A stretch of DNA of 64,000 nucleotides, taken from Ulota crispa. Taxonomy: Eukaryota; Streptophyta; Bryopsida; Orthotrichales; Orthotrichaceae. Below the pieces are notes generated by a model. The model was not told the origin of the DNA. It worked only from the letters and a program-made list of their open reading frames with translations, and did no database searches. Positions 1 through 11,760 of the stretch are shown here, one piece after another; the first letter of the stretch is position 1; each line of letters opens with the position of its first letter. The stretch covers positions 16,100,358 through 16,164,357 of the forward strand of contig OY987244.1 of assembly GCA_963920765.1 (NCBI GenBank), read 5' to 3'. The position numbers and the translations under genes were made by a program.

Positions 1-58
1 TTCTCATTTTTGCAAACCTTACTTTAATTTTTGCATGAAATTTATACATTGTATCTCC

Positions 59-153
59 TTAACCCTTAAATGCCCACGGGGACAAAAATTGTCCCTGGCA
101 AATACACTAGGCCAGTGTATTTGCGGGTATACTCCCAGGGGCTCAAGGGTTAA
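59..153. mobile_element. Short TTAA-ended piggyBac-type MITE (95 bp)
   Basis: The segment starts with TTAACCCTTAAATGCCCACG and ends in the inverted sequence GGCTCAAGGGTTAA, so both ends are TTAA followed by a C/T-rich terminal inverted repeat. The inner part is also self-complementary (a GACAAAAATTGTC palindrome, then CACTAGGCCAGTG). It is too short to code for anything. TTAA target duplications are characteristic of the piggyBac superfamily; assigning this short copy to it is inference from its ends. Confidence 0.7.
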
Positions 154-207
154 GGCATATTATTGCATCTTTAGGAAAATTTAAACTATTTAGAGAGCTT
201 TTGTATT

Positions 208-621
208 GGGAAATGATATATGTACACGTGGCATGGAATTTGTTATATAGAGGGAGGTAAATTTTAGATACTTACTATCAACAAGCTGAATATGGAAAAT
301 TTGAATTTAGATTTGGATTTAGAGACTTTGATTTGGTTTAGAATCACAAAGGAGGTTACAATTTAACAATGTCCAATTAAAAAACTTAGTTTTTTTTACA
401 AACAAGGGTACAAGTAATAATTTGCTCCCTAGCTAAGCTTTTCCACTAGGGGTTGTTCAATTGAATCCTCCTTTGTGGTTCTAGATTAAATCAAAGTCTC
501 TAAATCCAAATTGGATTTCAAATTTTTCCAAATTCAACTTGCTAATGATAAATATCTATAATTTACCTCTCCTCCTCTGATTTCCGTATAACAAACCCCA
601 CATGTGCCTATATCAATTCCC
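208..621. mobile_element. Mutator-like foldback element, GGGAATTGAT family, copy 1
   Basis: The two halves are inverted copies of each other. The left end reads GGGAAATGATATATGTACAC, and the right end is the inverse of GGGAATTGATATAGGCACAT. The arms meet around position 405 near a TTTTTTTTACAAACAAG stretch. The same ends and interior recur at 51066-51479 and 52395-53741, the latter with a 9-bp target duplication. No clean duplication remains here: TTTTGTATT on the left is matched only loosely on the right. There is no coding capacity. Confidence 0.7.
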
Positions 622-790
622 TTCTTGTTTTGTATGATATTTTAAAAATACTTGATTGAAATGATCCATTAAATTGTATTTCTCTTGACAACATTTGCAA
701 ATTCCAAGACTTTTAATAGTGATTTGCTTTCATCTTTAAAATCTAATTTGATAGACATTGTGATAAACTGCTATTGCAAAGTCACAAGTA

Positions 791-1104
791 AGGTAGGAGC
801 GCCCATAAGCATGAGTTTAAGGGTTTTGAACATGATGACTATTAGTAAATGTCTAGCAAATTATGTGATCCTATTAGGAAGAGAAAAATAATGAGTTTGC
901 ACTTTCAAATTTATTATTTGGATACTGTGAGAATAAGTTGTGAATTTTTAAAAAGCGAATTGCCATTGTACCCATAACCACTTTTAAGATTTAATGTTCA
1001 TGTGTTGTACATTTTTATCATTGCATCTATCTCTTTCCACAAATTTTTGAAGATTCTAGAGGACACACTTGTGGAGACCCTCACGAGGATGGGTGCTCCT
1101 ACCT
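791..1104. mobile_element. TA-flanked MITE, AGGTAGGAGC family, copy 1
   Basis: The 314-bp unit begins AGGTAGGAGCGCCCATAAGC and ends in the inverse of AGGTAGGAGCACCCATCC. TA lies on both sides (789-790 and 1105-1106). A near-identical copy in opposite orientation occupies 21166-21480, and a truncated copy 62717-62938. TA target duplication and short inverted repeats point to the Tc1/mariner (Stowaway-like) class. Any short reading frames inside are chance frames. Confidence 0.8.
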
Positions 1105-1106
1105 TA

Positions 1107-2090
1107 ATAGTGCAACTTAGCTTGTTGCAAAACAAAAACAAATGTCAAAGGATCAAACACAATCATTATTTGAATTCTAAGAAGTAGAAGATATTAATGA
1201 CATGTATATTTTTTCTAACATGTATGTTTTTTCTCAAATGTATAATAAATGAAAAATAATGCCAAAAGTAGAATTAGGACCATTTGAATCTTTAGATTTG
1301 TACCAATGATGCATGCCAAATCTTTCATAATTGAAGGTCGTTTAGAAAATGAAATGGTTTTCTATACACATTCATTTATATATATTTTTATTACTATTTT
1401 CTGATTTATTTTAAAATTAACATTGTGAATGTGAAGAAAATGCTGATAAATCTTTAAAAACTTTATGATGTCACTACTATCACTTTATCACTTGAGTGAA
1501 TGTATTGAATTTTGAACGAAATTCGATTTCTAAGTCTTAAATTACAGTTCAATGTATCCATTCTGATATTTGTAAAAACAATTTTATGAAAATAATCTAA
1601 AGTTTAGTTTAGAAATCATCAAATCTTGTTCACACATGTTCCAAAAAAATCATTCCTCCATGTGATCTTTGAAGATATACACCGGTTTTACAAAGGAACG
1701 TTGGCCATTTTTTTTGCTTTTTCTTATTTTCTGTATATATTTTTCGTCTGTTTGTTTTATTTTCTTTGCTATAATTTTTTTTGCTGATTTTTGATTTTTT
1801 TTTTCTCCCCATATTTTTCCTAATTTTCCCCATATATGTATTTTTCCTACTTTTGCTTTTCTTTGCTTTTTTTATTATATCTGATTTTTGATTGCTTTTT
1901 TCTCCCCTATTTTTTCTTATTTTGTCCTTATTTTTTCTATATTTTCCTAAAAATTTTCGCTATATATATATTTTCTTGCTTTTTTTGGGTATTTTTTGCT
2001 GTTTTTATTACTGCTCCTAAAGTAAAAGGAAAAAAAAAAAAAAGGGAGAAACTCCACAGGTGACTGCGAGTTCCCAAGATTTAACGGAGC
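1107..2090. other. Intergenic, AT-rich with a long T/C-rich tract
   Basis: I see no gene here. Roughly 1690-2030 on the + strand is a pyrimidine-rich tract (runs of T with TTTTTCTTATTTT-like units) ending in an A run at about 2029-2042. Composition then changes abruptly to GC-rich at about 2090. Reading frames on either strand here are low-complexity (poly-Phe/Lys) and not credible. Confidence 0.6.
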
Positions 2091-3242
2091 TTTTCCACCG
2101 TGAGGGACAAGCCTAGTCGGGAACCAGCAAGGAACGGAGCCCAACTGCACCGAAGCTCGAGTGCCAAGGTAACAGACAATTCACCTTCACCGGAGCACGA
2201 ACACGTCCCCGGGGTTCCCGAATTGGCGCATACCCCGTTCCCAAAAGCCTCTAATAGCGGGTCACCCGCGATCAACAGAGCAGGTTCCAGACTTTTCCAT
2301 CTAGAAGCTTGGGCCGGGCCGGGCCGGGGGCGGGGGCGGGAGCCGATCTTGGCTGCAGAGGAGACGGGACCTGACGCGGCCCGGCCCGGCCCGCGCCGGG
2401 CGAGGAAGGGAGGGAGGGAGGGCATGGCGTGGCTGCTTCTCACCGTTGTTGGGAAGGCGGGGATGTGAGCCCTGTCTCTTCTTCTCTCTTTGGCCTTTAC
2501 TCTTTGGGGACACTAGCCGCACTAACTCTTACTCACTCTGCGGCAGCGATGGTCACGCCACCACCAGCACGCTCCATCGCTTGTTCTCGCCCGCCTGGTG
2601 TGCGCGCAACGAGCGCTTACGACGGCTTTTGCGGCGCTTTCGATTCGGTTACCGATTTCGTCGCCTGCCTTGCCGATTTGAGTGAGTTCTCCCTTCGCCG
2701 GAAATAATAAGGTGAGTTTTTGCAAAGCTTCGGTTGCTCTGCAGTCTCGTTTTCGTGTGAGCTTGAGTTTGCCGGGTGTGTTTTGAGACAGTCGGGGAGC
2801 GATCGAGAAACGAGCGGTGGTAGGTGGAGAAAGGCGGAGAACGAGAGTTGGAGTGGTGATGTTTGGTGATGTGATGTGTGTATGTGTGTGTGTGTGTTTG
2901 TAGAGCGGTGAGATCGGGTGTCATGCAAGGGAAGAGCGTGCATGTGGACGCGTGCGCCGGGAGAATAACGGACGACGAGACAGAGGGCCGTTTGCTGGCC
3001 CGAGAAGGAGGAGAAGAAGGAGGAGGAGGAGGAAGAGGAGGAGGAGCAGTTGCGGTGGCGGTGGTGGTTGCGAGGAGAAGGTCAAGGACAGGGATGGTCG
3101 GGCCGGGGTGAGCCACACGATGGCGGCGTGTGGAAATGTTGGTATGGCATGAAGGCGTTGAGGCGCAGTGGTTGGATCTTGGTAGACTTGTAGGGAGGCT
3201 GCGGTTAGGAAGGGACTCCGGCCTTATCGGGAGCGGCGTTTT
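2091..3242 (+). promoter_or_regulatory. GC-rich, CpG-dense leader/promoter of the EPL1-like gene
   Basis: The sequence switches from AT-rich to GC-rich at about 2090 and stays so until the start codon at 3243. It contains GGGCCGGGCC/GGGGGCGGG tracts (2310-2345), a CT-rich block (2470-2530), a (TG)n run (2877-2900) and a GGAGGA purine tract (3000-3050). A good donor (AAG/GTGAGT) lies at 2711-2712, so part of this region may be a 5'-UTR intron. No TATA box stands out. Several open frames exist on both strands, but they are compositional, repetitive and mutually overlapping. Confidence 0.55.
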
Positions 3243-6200
3243 ATGGAGGCGAAAGCTGTCACGAGCGGCATGACTGCGATGTCACGGCGATCTCGTGAGC
3301 ATCGCTCCAGCAAGAAAATTGCCGGTACGATCCAAGAGTCGCAATTAGATATCGCGTCGACTTCCAAGAATCCCAAGGTAGGCATTCTTAGTTCGTCAGA
3401 ACATCATCACCGCAAGGACAGTTCGAATTTTCGGAGGTCGTCTCGTGTAACGCGCTTTTCCCAGAATCCGCCCGGCGCCGTGTGCCTTGCGAAGGTCCTA
3501 GACGCCGGGGCCAATGTCGCGAAAGTGCACGTGAAGAGTGCGTCTGCTGCTCTGTCGTCCGTTAATTCGTCTTTCGTCGTCGGTGGTGAGAGCGAAGCGT
3601 CGAAGCGCGAGGCAGGGAGTCCGGTGGTTTCTAGTTCGGTTCGGCAACCGCATGCCGTCGAGTCTAATCATATATCTGCGGTTTCAGGGGTTGGCGGCTC
3701 GCCAGATGCGGCCGGGCAGCCTAAGGGGAGACCGTTGAGGGGAAGACCACGGGGAAGGCATGTGGCACCCGTCAAGAAGATCGCGAAGCGAGCAAAGCGT
3801 TTGCAGGAGGTGCCTTTGTCGGAAAGCGATGGAGCACGGATTTTAGGCCGGAGAATAAAAGTGTTCTGGCGAGATGAGAACAAGTGGTTCTATGGAGTAG
3901 TGAAAGCATATAATAGAGGGCGAAAATCACATAAGATAGTCTATGATGACAAAGAAGAGGAGTGGCTGAAATTGCACGAAGAGAAATTCAAGCTTCAGGT
4001 GTTGGACGGGGAGGTGTTTGGTACGCAGGAACAAATTGTTTCGAGGCAGTTTGCGAAGGTCACAGGCAATGGTCTAAAGATTAGTAGCTCTATTGGGAAG
4101 AGTAATAGGGTGAACGAGCCGGAGCACTTGAATGGGGAGGTTGCTGCATCTTCGGCCAACGGAGAGATTCAGGCTCAAAAATTGACGACTGTTCAACCTA
4201 TTCCTGTTCGTGAAAGCGTGAATAGCCTGAAATATCCAGGAGTCTGCTCCGATGGGGATCACCGCGACCAAGGTTCCAACATCAGAGAGACCGGATTCAA
4301 AGGCAGTGCAGTCGGGGAAGGTGCTACACCAACGGTGTTTGAAGGTGCAGACCTTGAAGACCCGTATGCCATAGACCATACGAGTATTTCGGATTCTCTG
4401 GTTTTGTTCATGAGATCCAAGCAGAATCTCTTGGAGTCCAGAAAGGTTCCGGCAACGCGTGAGGCGGTACCGTCTGTACAACCGCTATCCGTGGCTGCGA
4501 TTCCAACAGAGGTATCTCCAAGCTTGGATCCTTCCTTGTGTAATGAGGCGAAGGATAAAGTAGAGATTTCTGATGTTGCTCTCGGTTCTTCCGAGGCTCG
4601 TGATGTCTTCTATGATCTTGCGTCATCTGAGGAAAGAGGAGCGCCTGAAGGGATCTCATGTGAGGATGGGAAGGGTTCTGTGGATACGGAGTCACCTAAA
4701 AGCGCGAAGGGTGGGGACGTAGATCCTATCACCGAAAGCGTAGATCTTGAAGACCCGTATGCCATAGACCATACCAGTATTTTGGATTCTCTGGTTATGT
4801 TCAGGAGATCCAAGCAGAGTCACGTGGAGTCGAGGAATGTTTCAGCAACGAGTGAGGCGATACCGTCTGGACAACCCATAGTTGTGGCTGCGAACCCAAT
4901 AGAGGTGTCTCCAAGCGTGGAGATATGTGATGAGGCGAAGGATAGATTAGAGATTTCTGATGTCACACTCGCTTTTTCCGACACATGTGATTCTTCCTGT
5001 GATCTTGCAACATCCAAGGGATGCATGTTCGAAAGAGAAGCGCCTGAAGGGATCTCTTGTGACGATGGGAAGGGTTTTGCTGTTACTGAGTTGCTTGATT
5101 GCGATAAGGTTGGGGGTAAAGATTCAAGAACTGAGCCTGCAAATTCAATCCCGTCAGTCTCTTTGGGAAGTAGTGAAGGTGGCGCGTTGCACTGGAGTGG
5201 GCAGCGAAATGTCGAGCGCGGGGTAGGAGAAGACGTGCATTTTAGTAAGGCAGATATGAATAATCTGGACTTGGTTTTGAGCGATCGAAGAGAGGAAGGC
5301 AATGTGCGACTTGAATCTAGAGATGATCATGCGGACAGCGCGTCAGATGATGTTGCGGAGCATGGGAACAGAGCGGTTGAGTACACTGTTTGTAGTGAAG
5401 TCGGTTCATATTTGGGGCTAAAGCACTGGGCAGGAAGCGAGTCCGTTAAGGGGCTGGCATCGAAGATATTATTAGTTCCAAGGTCCTCACGTGAAGGCAA
5501 GCACCATGACAGTAGGCGGCCTCGGTTTACTTGGTTTGTGAGAAGTGAGCGATACATTTCGTGGTATATTGCAACAAATTTGGTGAAGATAGATTGCACA
5601 ATACCCGGGCGTTACCTTTCGTCATGGATATCTGACATAGATGGCGTGTGGAGATATGTTCCCTACCTCATGCTCTCTGTGGACGAGGTGTTGGAGAGTG
5701 ATGTTTCCCAGGAAAATTCGTCCCTGACACCGAGGACCCGCTGTTATGGGGAGCATATCGTGAAGGATATTGCATGGCGAAGAAGTTCATTGTCAGGGCT
5801 CGGCTGTAGAAATTGTGGGACCCTTGCATGTTTCTCTTTCCGTTTAGGAACTGCGAGGCTTTTACTTCGATTAACTCGTACGGCGTTGGATGACTCCGAC
5901 TCACAGCTCATACTGCGGCAAGGCAAAGACTCGGAAGTTGTTGGAGGGTTTGTCGAGACCAATCCACCATGTTCCGAGTTGCCGTGTACTATTAGTGAGA
6001 GCATGGCAGTTGAGCAGCCTTGTGAGCCGTTAACAACTGAGCAGCCTCCTGAATCGATGCTAGTTGAGCAGCTAGATGGAATTGTTGGACTTCCGGTCCG
6101 TGAGGACTTAGACAGTGGAGGTAAGGAAATCCATCTAGAGGGGGACATAGAAATAGGCGATGCGAGTTTACCCTGTAATGGCGAAGATGGTGCTTCTGAA

Positions 6201-9200
6201 CCTTACCCGGCTGCACCTCGTGCAAATGATACTGAGGTAAGTACATACTCTGTTGCCACTGGCTGGTAGCCTTCGTGATGTGTCTTAGCCTGACTAGGCC
6301 ATTTTTGTGGGGTTCGTAGACCTTGGAGGAGGTTGGTGCTAGCCGTTCACTGACGTTCCTTGTAATCTGTAGGATGACGTTGCCAGAGATACGAACTTGG
6401 CATTCGGAGGTGGAGTTTCCGAAGAAGTCACTGAAGTACAAATCGGAAACGCTGTGGAGGGTGAAGACGAAGGTGGTCTCGCTTGTTACAGGTAATTGCT
6501 GGAGTTCATCCTTGACCTTTCTTTTTAATGTTTAGGTGTGTTTTATGTGTTAATTTCTATAATTTATGGTCAAGAATTCTGGGTATTGCTGTCGTTTAAG
6601 AGAGGCTGCTGCAACCTTGGACGGAATGAAGAATATGGCCTGTATTTGCAACCTTTGGTATAGTACTCTGTGGCAACTATGAAAAATGGTTACGATGGTA
6701 CTGTTAATTTTGCAGGAGTTGGAAGTCTGTGAAGCGGGGATTTTCACAAGTTACACCTGAGTCGCTCGGAAACGATGGCTTGGGAACCGAAGACAGGGTC
6801 CAAGGATTGCTCGACAGTGAGTTGGGTTGCATGGCATTAACCAAACGACAAAAAGTTCATGTGGAAAGCTTGAGCAGTCCAGAGTTTGATTATGAAAAAG
6901 ACGATGTTGAGAAGGACCTGTCAGTTAAGGAATGTGAGGTGCACGGAGATATGAATACCAGGAGTGTGGATACAGGAGGATGTGATTCAGCTCTTCCAAG
7001 AGTAAACGTGTTGAAGCTTCGTAAGTGTTCCACGGGTAAAGGTGGGTGGCGCGTGGCTGGAAATTCATGCATGACTGATCGTACTACCATGCCGTCCGGG
7101 GACGGTGGCGAGCCTTTGACACCTTCCTCCACTGCGGACAGGAAGAGGTCTTTCAGTGAATGTTTTAACCAACCAGAGAGTCCCGAGGAAAATGGTCAGC
7201 AAGCGTCGTTTACGGAAGACCCCCATGTCGATGGGCACAAACCTGCTTGCAATGTCGATGGGATTGAGAAGGTGAAAGGGAAGGGATTGTGGTCAAACTG
7301 CGAAGTGTCATCCATAAATGATGTGACCTTCAATCCTAGGAAGCGTTTTAAGAATGGTTCTATTAGCTCAGGTTCTAGCGATGATTCGTACGCAACACAC
7401 TTTCGAGCCGAAGAGACGTACCCCAGCAGCAATCTGACGGATCGTGTTTATCCAGATTCTGCTTGTCAAGGATGCGTGGCGAACGTGCTTGTGGTTCGCC
7501 ATGACAGGGGTTGGCGGGAGTATGGAGCTACCATTGATCTTCAATCTTGTCATGGTCAAGGTTGGATGTTGATAATATCTGTCCGTGGCGAGAACATGTA
7601 TGCGTTCAAGGCGGAGCATGCCATCGTTACAGGAACCACGAATCGACACAGCCATGCTATAGTTTGGAAAGGCGGGAAGGGGTGGAGCTTGGAGTTTGAA
7701 GACAAGAAGCAGTGGCAGGTATTTAAGGAGTTGCATGAAGAATGTTACCGGCGAAATGCAAAAACCTCTTCAGTTCGCCAGATTCCAATTCCTGGTGTCA
7801 GGCACGTTGAAGATATTGCACCAAGAAGTCCAGGTTGTCACTTTGTGCGACCATACTCTAGGTACATAACCACAATGGAAGATGAAGTGGAGATGGCCCT
7901 GGGTAACAGCCGAGTGGTGTATGATATGGACTCCGAGGACGAGCAATGGTTAGCCCAAGTCAATACCGAAAGGGCAAGTGCACGAGGAACAAGGACTCGT
8001 CCTCTGATAGCTGAGGAGACTCTGGAGAGGCTTATGGACAAGCTGGAGAAGGATGCATACATGCATCAGCAGCAACATAAGACAACAGAATTGGACCCAG
8101 ATGATGTTGCCTTAGAGTCGTGCATTGGACTAGCTACACAGGAAGTCATCAAGGTCATCTACAGTTACTGGTCGGAGAAGCGAAAGCGGAAAGGGATGCC
8201 ATTAGTACGCCATTTTCAGGTATGCTTTTGTGGGACGTGCTTGTTTTGGTCTGTTTTTACTTTTCAGCTCCATGCATGCTACTGCCTGAGCAGGCTTACT
8301 TTGCCAAACTGTACAGGTCGCGTGTTTGTAAGTGTGTCTCCGTGTTGTGCGTTGTGTCACTTCATAGTGCTTTATGTTTTTACATGAGAGGTTTCAGACT
8401 AGCGATGTTGATTTATAAGAGTTAGTCTGATGTGTCACTTCGTGAGGTTTCTGACATCATTTTTTTTCAGCCTCCGGCATGGGAGCAATACCAGAAACAG
8501 GTGAAAATATGGGAGCAGGAAATAGCGAGGCTGCAGCTGGAACAGCCTTCTGCAAGCGTGCAACAGTTAACGGAAGCTATGAGGAAGCCTCCCTATTTTG
8601 CTTTCTGCTTGCGACCACGTGGACTGGAAGCACAGCTGAAGCTATCGAAGCAAAAATCACACAGGAAGCAGACTTGGCCTGGGAGTGCACCTCGGCCATG
8701 GGTTGGGCTAGGCAGCTTGGATGGCCTTGGCAGGAGACAGTATTACACAGAACCAGGAAATGGACTGCCTCCTGGTATTTTCCTTGCTTCCTTTGCATTT
8801 CCTTTTTTCCCTCCGTCCGACGAGTCGACTACATTAGGTCGGCGTATCCATTCCAATTAGGTTAATTGTTGTTCTTGATGTGATTCCATTGATCTTTTTC
8901 TTGTAGTTTAATGTCCTAAGGTATGTTTGTATCGGAATTTATAACGAAACGTTCTTGCTACTCTTCCTTCTCAGACTTCTACTTTCTTTTGTGTTTTGCT
9001 TTGCTCGTTCAGTACGCTTGTCTTTAGATACTCGTAATAGTCTGAACATACTTCTGAGGCTGACCTGTGGTTCCCTACTTTGTGTTCCAGGGCCAAGAAG
9101 ACCCGGTCGTCCTCGCCTGACAGGGGTAGTGGGAGCGGACCTGACAGGGTCCTTCAACGCCATCATGAGGGAGCACCCTGTCCTCGGAGGAGCGTCCAAG

Positions 9201-9881
9201 GAGTTTCGGAACAGTTCCCTGAACGATTATGCACAAAGAAGGGCTGTGAAAAAGAAGAAGGTTGGGCGCAAAGCTCATCGCCAGCGGCTGTTAGCAGCTG
9301 CCCAAGAATCACGACGGAAACGCTTGTTGATGCGCAATATCAGTTCAGTAGGTCTGCAGCAACAGCCAACAGATCTGGCCTTGGCAGCAGCAAGAGCTCG
9401 CAGCACCGCTGAAGCAGCCCGAGCACGTGCCCAAGCACTCTACGCAGTTGCAGATGCAGCCATGCACAAGGCTGTTGCGGCAGTTATAGCAGCTGATGCT
9501 CTGCATGCAGTAGAGCATCTGCAGAATGCGAAAGAAGAAGAGGAATCACCAGTAGTGAGTGGTGACTCGGCAGCAGTAGGACCGACCTTTGGCTCATGGC
9601 GGCGAGGAGTCCCAGGCGGTGCCCTGGGAGGGTCGGGCGTGAAGGGGTCCGCTAGTCGACAAGCATTGGAGAGTTACGGGGAGGACGCACTTCTCCCCGT
9701 TGCTAGCTGGAGCCAGGAGCTGGGTGCAGGCCTCGGCACAAGATTATTGATCAAGGATGCGGAGGTGGTGGAAGGTATGATGGGAACAACAAGAAGTGTG
9801 CACGTAGTAGAGAATCCTCCACTCAATGTAGGGATGGGGAGGATGAGAGGAGAGGGCATGGTGGCCATGCCCACTAGGTAG
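3243..9881 (+). CDS. EPL1: Enhancer of polycomb-like (EPL1) chromatin protein, plant type
   Basis: Five exons are read from GT/AG sites that keep one frame: 3243-6236, 6373-6491, 6716-8219, 8471-8774 and 9091-9881 (1903 codons). EPL1 proteins scaffold NuA4-type histone acetyltransferase complexes in the nucleus. An AT-hook-like GRPLRGRPRGR lies near residue 161. A Tudor-like domain (LGRRIKVFWRDENKWFYGVV) covers about 201-256. A PH-like module (WKGGKGWSLEFEDKKQW, then HEECYRRN and IPIPGVR) covers about 1280-1400 and is, from memory, typical of plant members. The EPL1 signature YDMDSEDEQWL is near 1440. A basic GPRRPGRPRL and an Ala-rich helix lie in the last exon. Introns are short (136, 224, 251 and 316 bp). 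Exon 1 carries an internal ~120-residue duplication. The protein seems longer than its seed-plant relatives. The ATG at 3243 is the first in this frame. Confidence 0.9.
4348..5094 (+). repeat. Tandem in-frame duplication inside EPL1 exon 1
   Basis: Two adjacent coding units both begin LEDPYAIDHTSI: the first at about 4348-4690 (residues ~370-483), the second at about 4740-5094 (~500-616). Both continue with a DSLV.F.RSKQ segment, an EVSPS segment, an EISDV segment and an APEGISC.DGKG segment. They keep the frame but have diverged, with small indels such as the extra KGCMFER in the second. The region is acidic and Ser-rich, probably disordered, and lies between the Tudor-like and PH-like parts. 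Confidence 0.8.
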
Positions 9882-10217
9882 ATAGGGACTTTCGTAGACG
9901 ACAGTTTTGCTCACTGACTATTTACGCAGCAGATGATGCAAGGAAGGGTGAACAACATCGAATATGATGATGATGATGCGATGACAACTACGGTCCTTTT
10001 GCGGGTTGCAGCTGAAGCTGTATTTGTAACATGTTGTACAGGACTGGAGGTTTTTTATTGCCGCTCTGGGCTTCAGTTGACAGGAGACTTTTTTCTTATA
10101 TTCTTTAGCTGCTTTGTGGATTTGTGTATTAAACGTATTCTTGCATGCCTGGTATTTTGTAATTTTTGCGCAAGGTAGAATTCACCACTTGGTGGGGTTG
10201 CTCTCTCAATTGCAATG
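9882..10217 (+). other. 3' flank of the EPL1-like gene
   Basis: This is AT-leaning sequence after the TAG stop, probably 3' UTR plus a short spacer. No unambiguous polyadenylation signal is seen, which is normal for plants. It runs directly into the long hairpin element that starts at 10220. Confidence 0.5.
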
Positions 10218-10219
10218 TA

Positions 10220-11110
10220 CAGTACCCCTCAATAAGTTTACGTTCGATGCGCATTTGCCTTTCAAAGAACTTTGTATAAAATAGAGTATAATTGGGATTT
10301 TGTTGTTTTGAATCATAGATGTTGATTCTTATGCAATCCCAAGCAAGCATACCAAATCTTGATTCTTTAAAATCAAAATCCTATTTTTGGTAAATTGTTT
10401 TGTATTAAAATTCATGGTGTACATGAAAATTGATTGAAGAAAATTGGTGATGAATTTTTGAGATTCGATTGCATGGGAATGTAGGAAACATCCATATGCA
10501 CCTTTCATGTTCAAACAAATATCATCAAGTAACAAGAAGATGCTTTACAAAGATCTCAACTTGAAATCAATGTACGGGTGTGGTAGGGTCAAAATTTGTA
10601 AAATTGATATTTCTTTATGATAATCAAATTTTGCGATTTGACTCATACATTATGATCACCTTTGTATCTTTGAACATGAAAGTATGTTTACCTAGCCAAA
10701 AACTAGTTAGGAAATAGAAATATCAATTTTACAAATTTTGGCCCTACCACACCTAAACATTGATTTCAAGTTGATATCTTTGTAAAGCATCTTCCTGTTA
10801 CTTGATGATATTTGTTTGAACATGAAAGGTGCATATGGATGTTTCCTACATTCCCATGCAATTGAATCTCAAAAATTCATCACCAATTTTCTTCAATCAA
10901 TTTTCATGTACACCATGAATTTTAATACAAAACAATTTACCAAAAATAGGATTTTGATTTTAAAGAATCAAGATTTGGTATGCTTGCTTGGGATTGCATA
11001 AGAATCAACATCTATGATTCAAAACAACAAAATCCCAATTATACTCTATTTTATACAAAGTTCTTTGAAAGGCAAATGCGCATCGAACGTAAACTTATTG
11101 AGGGGTACTG
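10220..11110. mobile_element. 891-bp long-hairpin (foldback) element with TA target site
   Basis: The left arm (10220 to about 10612) and right arm (about 10712 to 11110) are near-identical inverted copies of ~395 bp around a ~100-bp spacer. The ends read CAGTACCCCTCAATAAG and its inverse, flanked by TA at 10218-10219 and 11111-11112. The TA duplication and CAGTA start resemble Tc1/mariner-class elements. The arms are so alike that the same short frame can be read from both. The element lies about 340 bp past the EPL1 stop. A transcript would fold into a long double-stranded stem. Confidence 0.9.
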
Positions 11111-11249
11111 TATTGGATGTTTGAATAGTCTTTTATGTTCAAAGCAGGTGATGGCATTACATACTCCTTCTGCCTCTCCATAAGCGGCCCATTGGAAACT
11201 TGTGTTTTTTTCAGTAGTTTTGAGTACGTTGTATGGACTCAGTAGTTTC

Positions 11250-11492
11250 ACACTAAGTAAGTGCATTTAGGTTCCCTTACCTTATGACTTATTGCTTGGC
11301 CACTTGCAGGCGCATGTGGCCTAGATGTTGCTAATTTGTTTTTTGTAGTGTTGTTATCAAGTTCTTATTGTTGCTAAATTTTTTTTATTGCAATAATTAT
11401 TGATGAGAATTATTGTAATACCAATAAGTATGTCTTCAGTGTAAAGTGTCAATAGAAGATTTGTGCAGGGCAACCTAAATGCACATTCAGTG
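11250..11492. mobile_element. TA-flanked MITE, GTGCATTTAGGTTGCC family, copy 1
   Basis: The left end ACACTAAGTAAGTGCATTTA and the right end GCAACCTAAATGCACATTCA (followed by GTGTA) are inverted versions of one terminus. Related copies lie at 37839-38130 and 62986-63332. Interior words such as TTGCTTGGCCACTTG are shared with the 37.9-kb copy. The right TA (11493-11494) is intact; the left is degenerate. Non-coding. Confidence 0.65.
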
Positions 11493-11534
11493 TAGGTTGT
11501 ATGGATTTATATAATAAGTTATATGGACTTTATT

Positions 11535-11758
11535 GGGTGTACATTTGAGGAGGTGAGCGGTTTTAGAGCCCTATGCCACTTCAACTTCAAATTTTCATAA
11601 TTAATTTTACAAAACTCCAAAAAATGTGAAACAACTTGGGTTAGATGACAATTCTTCTTGTCTTTCAGGAAAACTTTACTGAAAAATATTTCAAAAAGTT
11701 CTACCTCCCCAAAATTCAGTTTCAGCCCTTAGGTGGTTGGTTTTTGAGCCTTCTACCT
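11535..11758. repeat. Partial element related to 39145-39472, ending CTACCT/TA
   Basis: This stretch, from GGTGTACATTTGAGGAGGTG to TGAGCCTTCTACCT, matches about 39240-39472 (shared words GTGAAACAACTTGG, CCTCCCCAAAATT and TTTCAGCCCTTAG). Its right terminus CTACCT followed by TA is the inverse of the AGGTAG terminus of the TA-flanked MITEs. I cannot see a convincing left terminus. The TA at 11759-11760 is also the target site of the next element. Confidence 0.55.
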
Positions 11759-11760
11759 TA

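Noticed and set aside
1630-2063. Phe/Lys-rich frames at 1.6-2.1 kb
   Set aside because: They are low-complexity products of the T-rich tract.
2081-3152. Several 65-155-codon frames on both strands upstream of the EPL1-like gene
   Set aside because: They overlap each other in a GC-rich, repetitive leader, encode Pro/Ser/Arg low-complexity text, and lie where promoter and 5' UTR are expected.
10329-11183. Two matching short proteins read on opposite strands (about 60-73 codons)
   Set aside because: They are the same sequence read from the two arms of the 891-bp hairpin. There is no motif and no independent evidence of coding.
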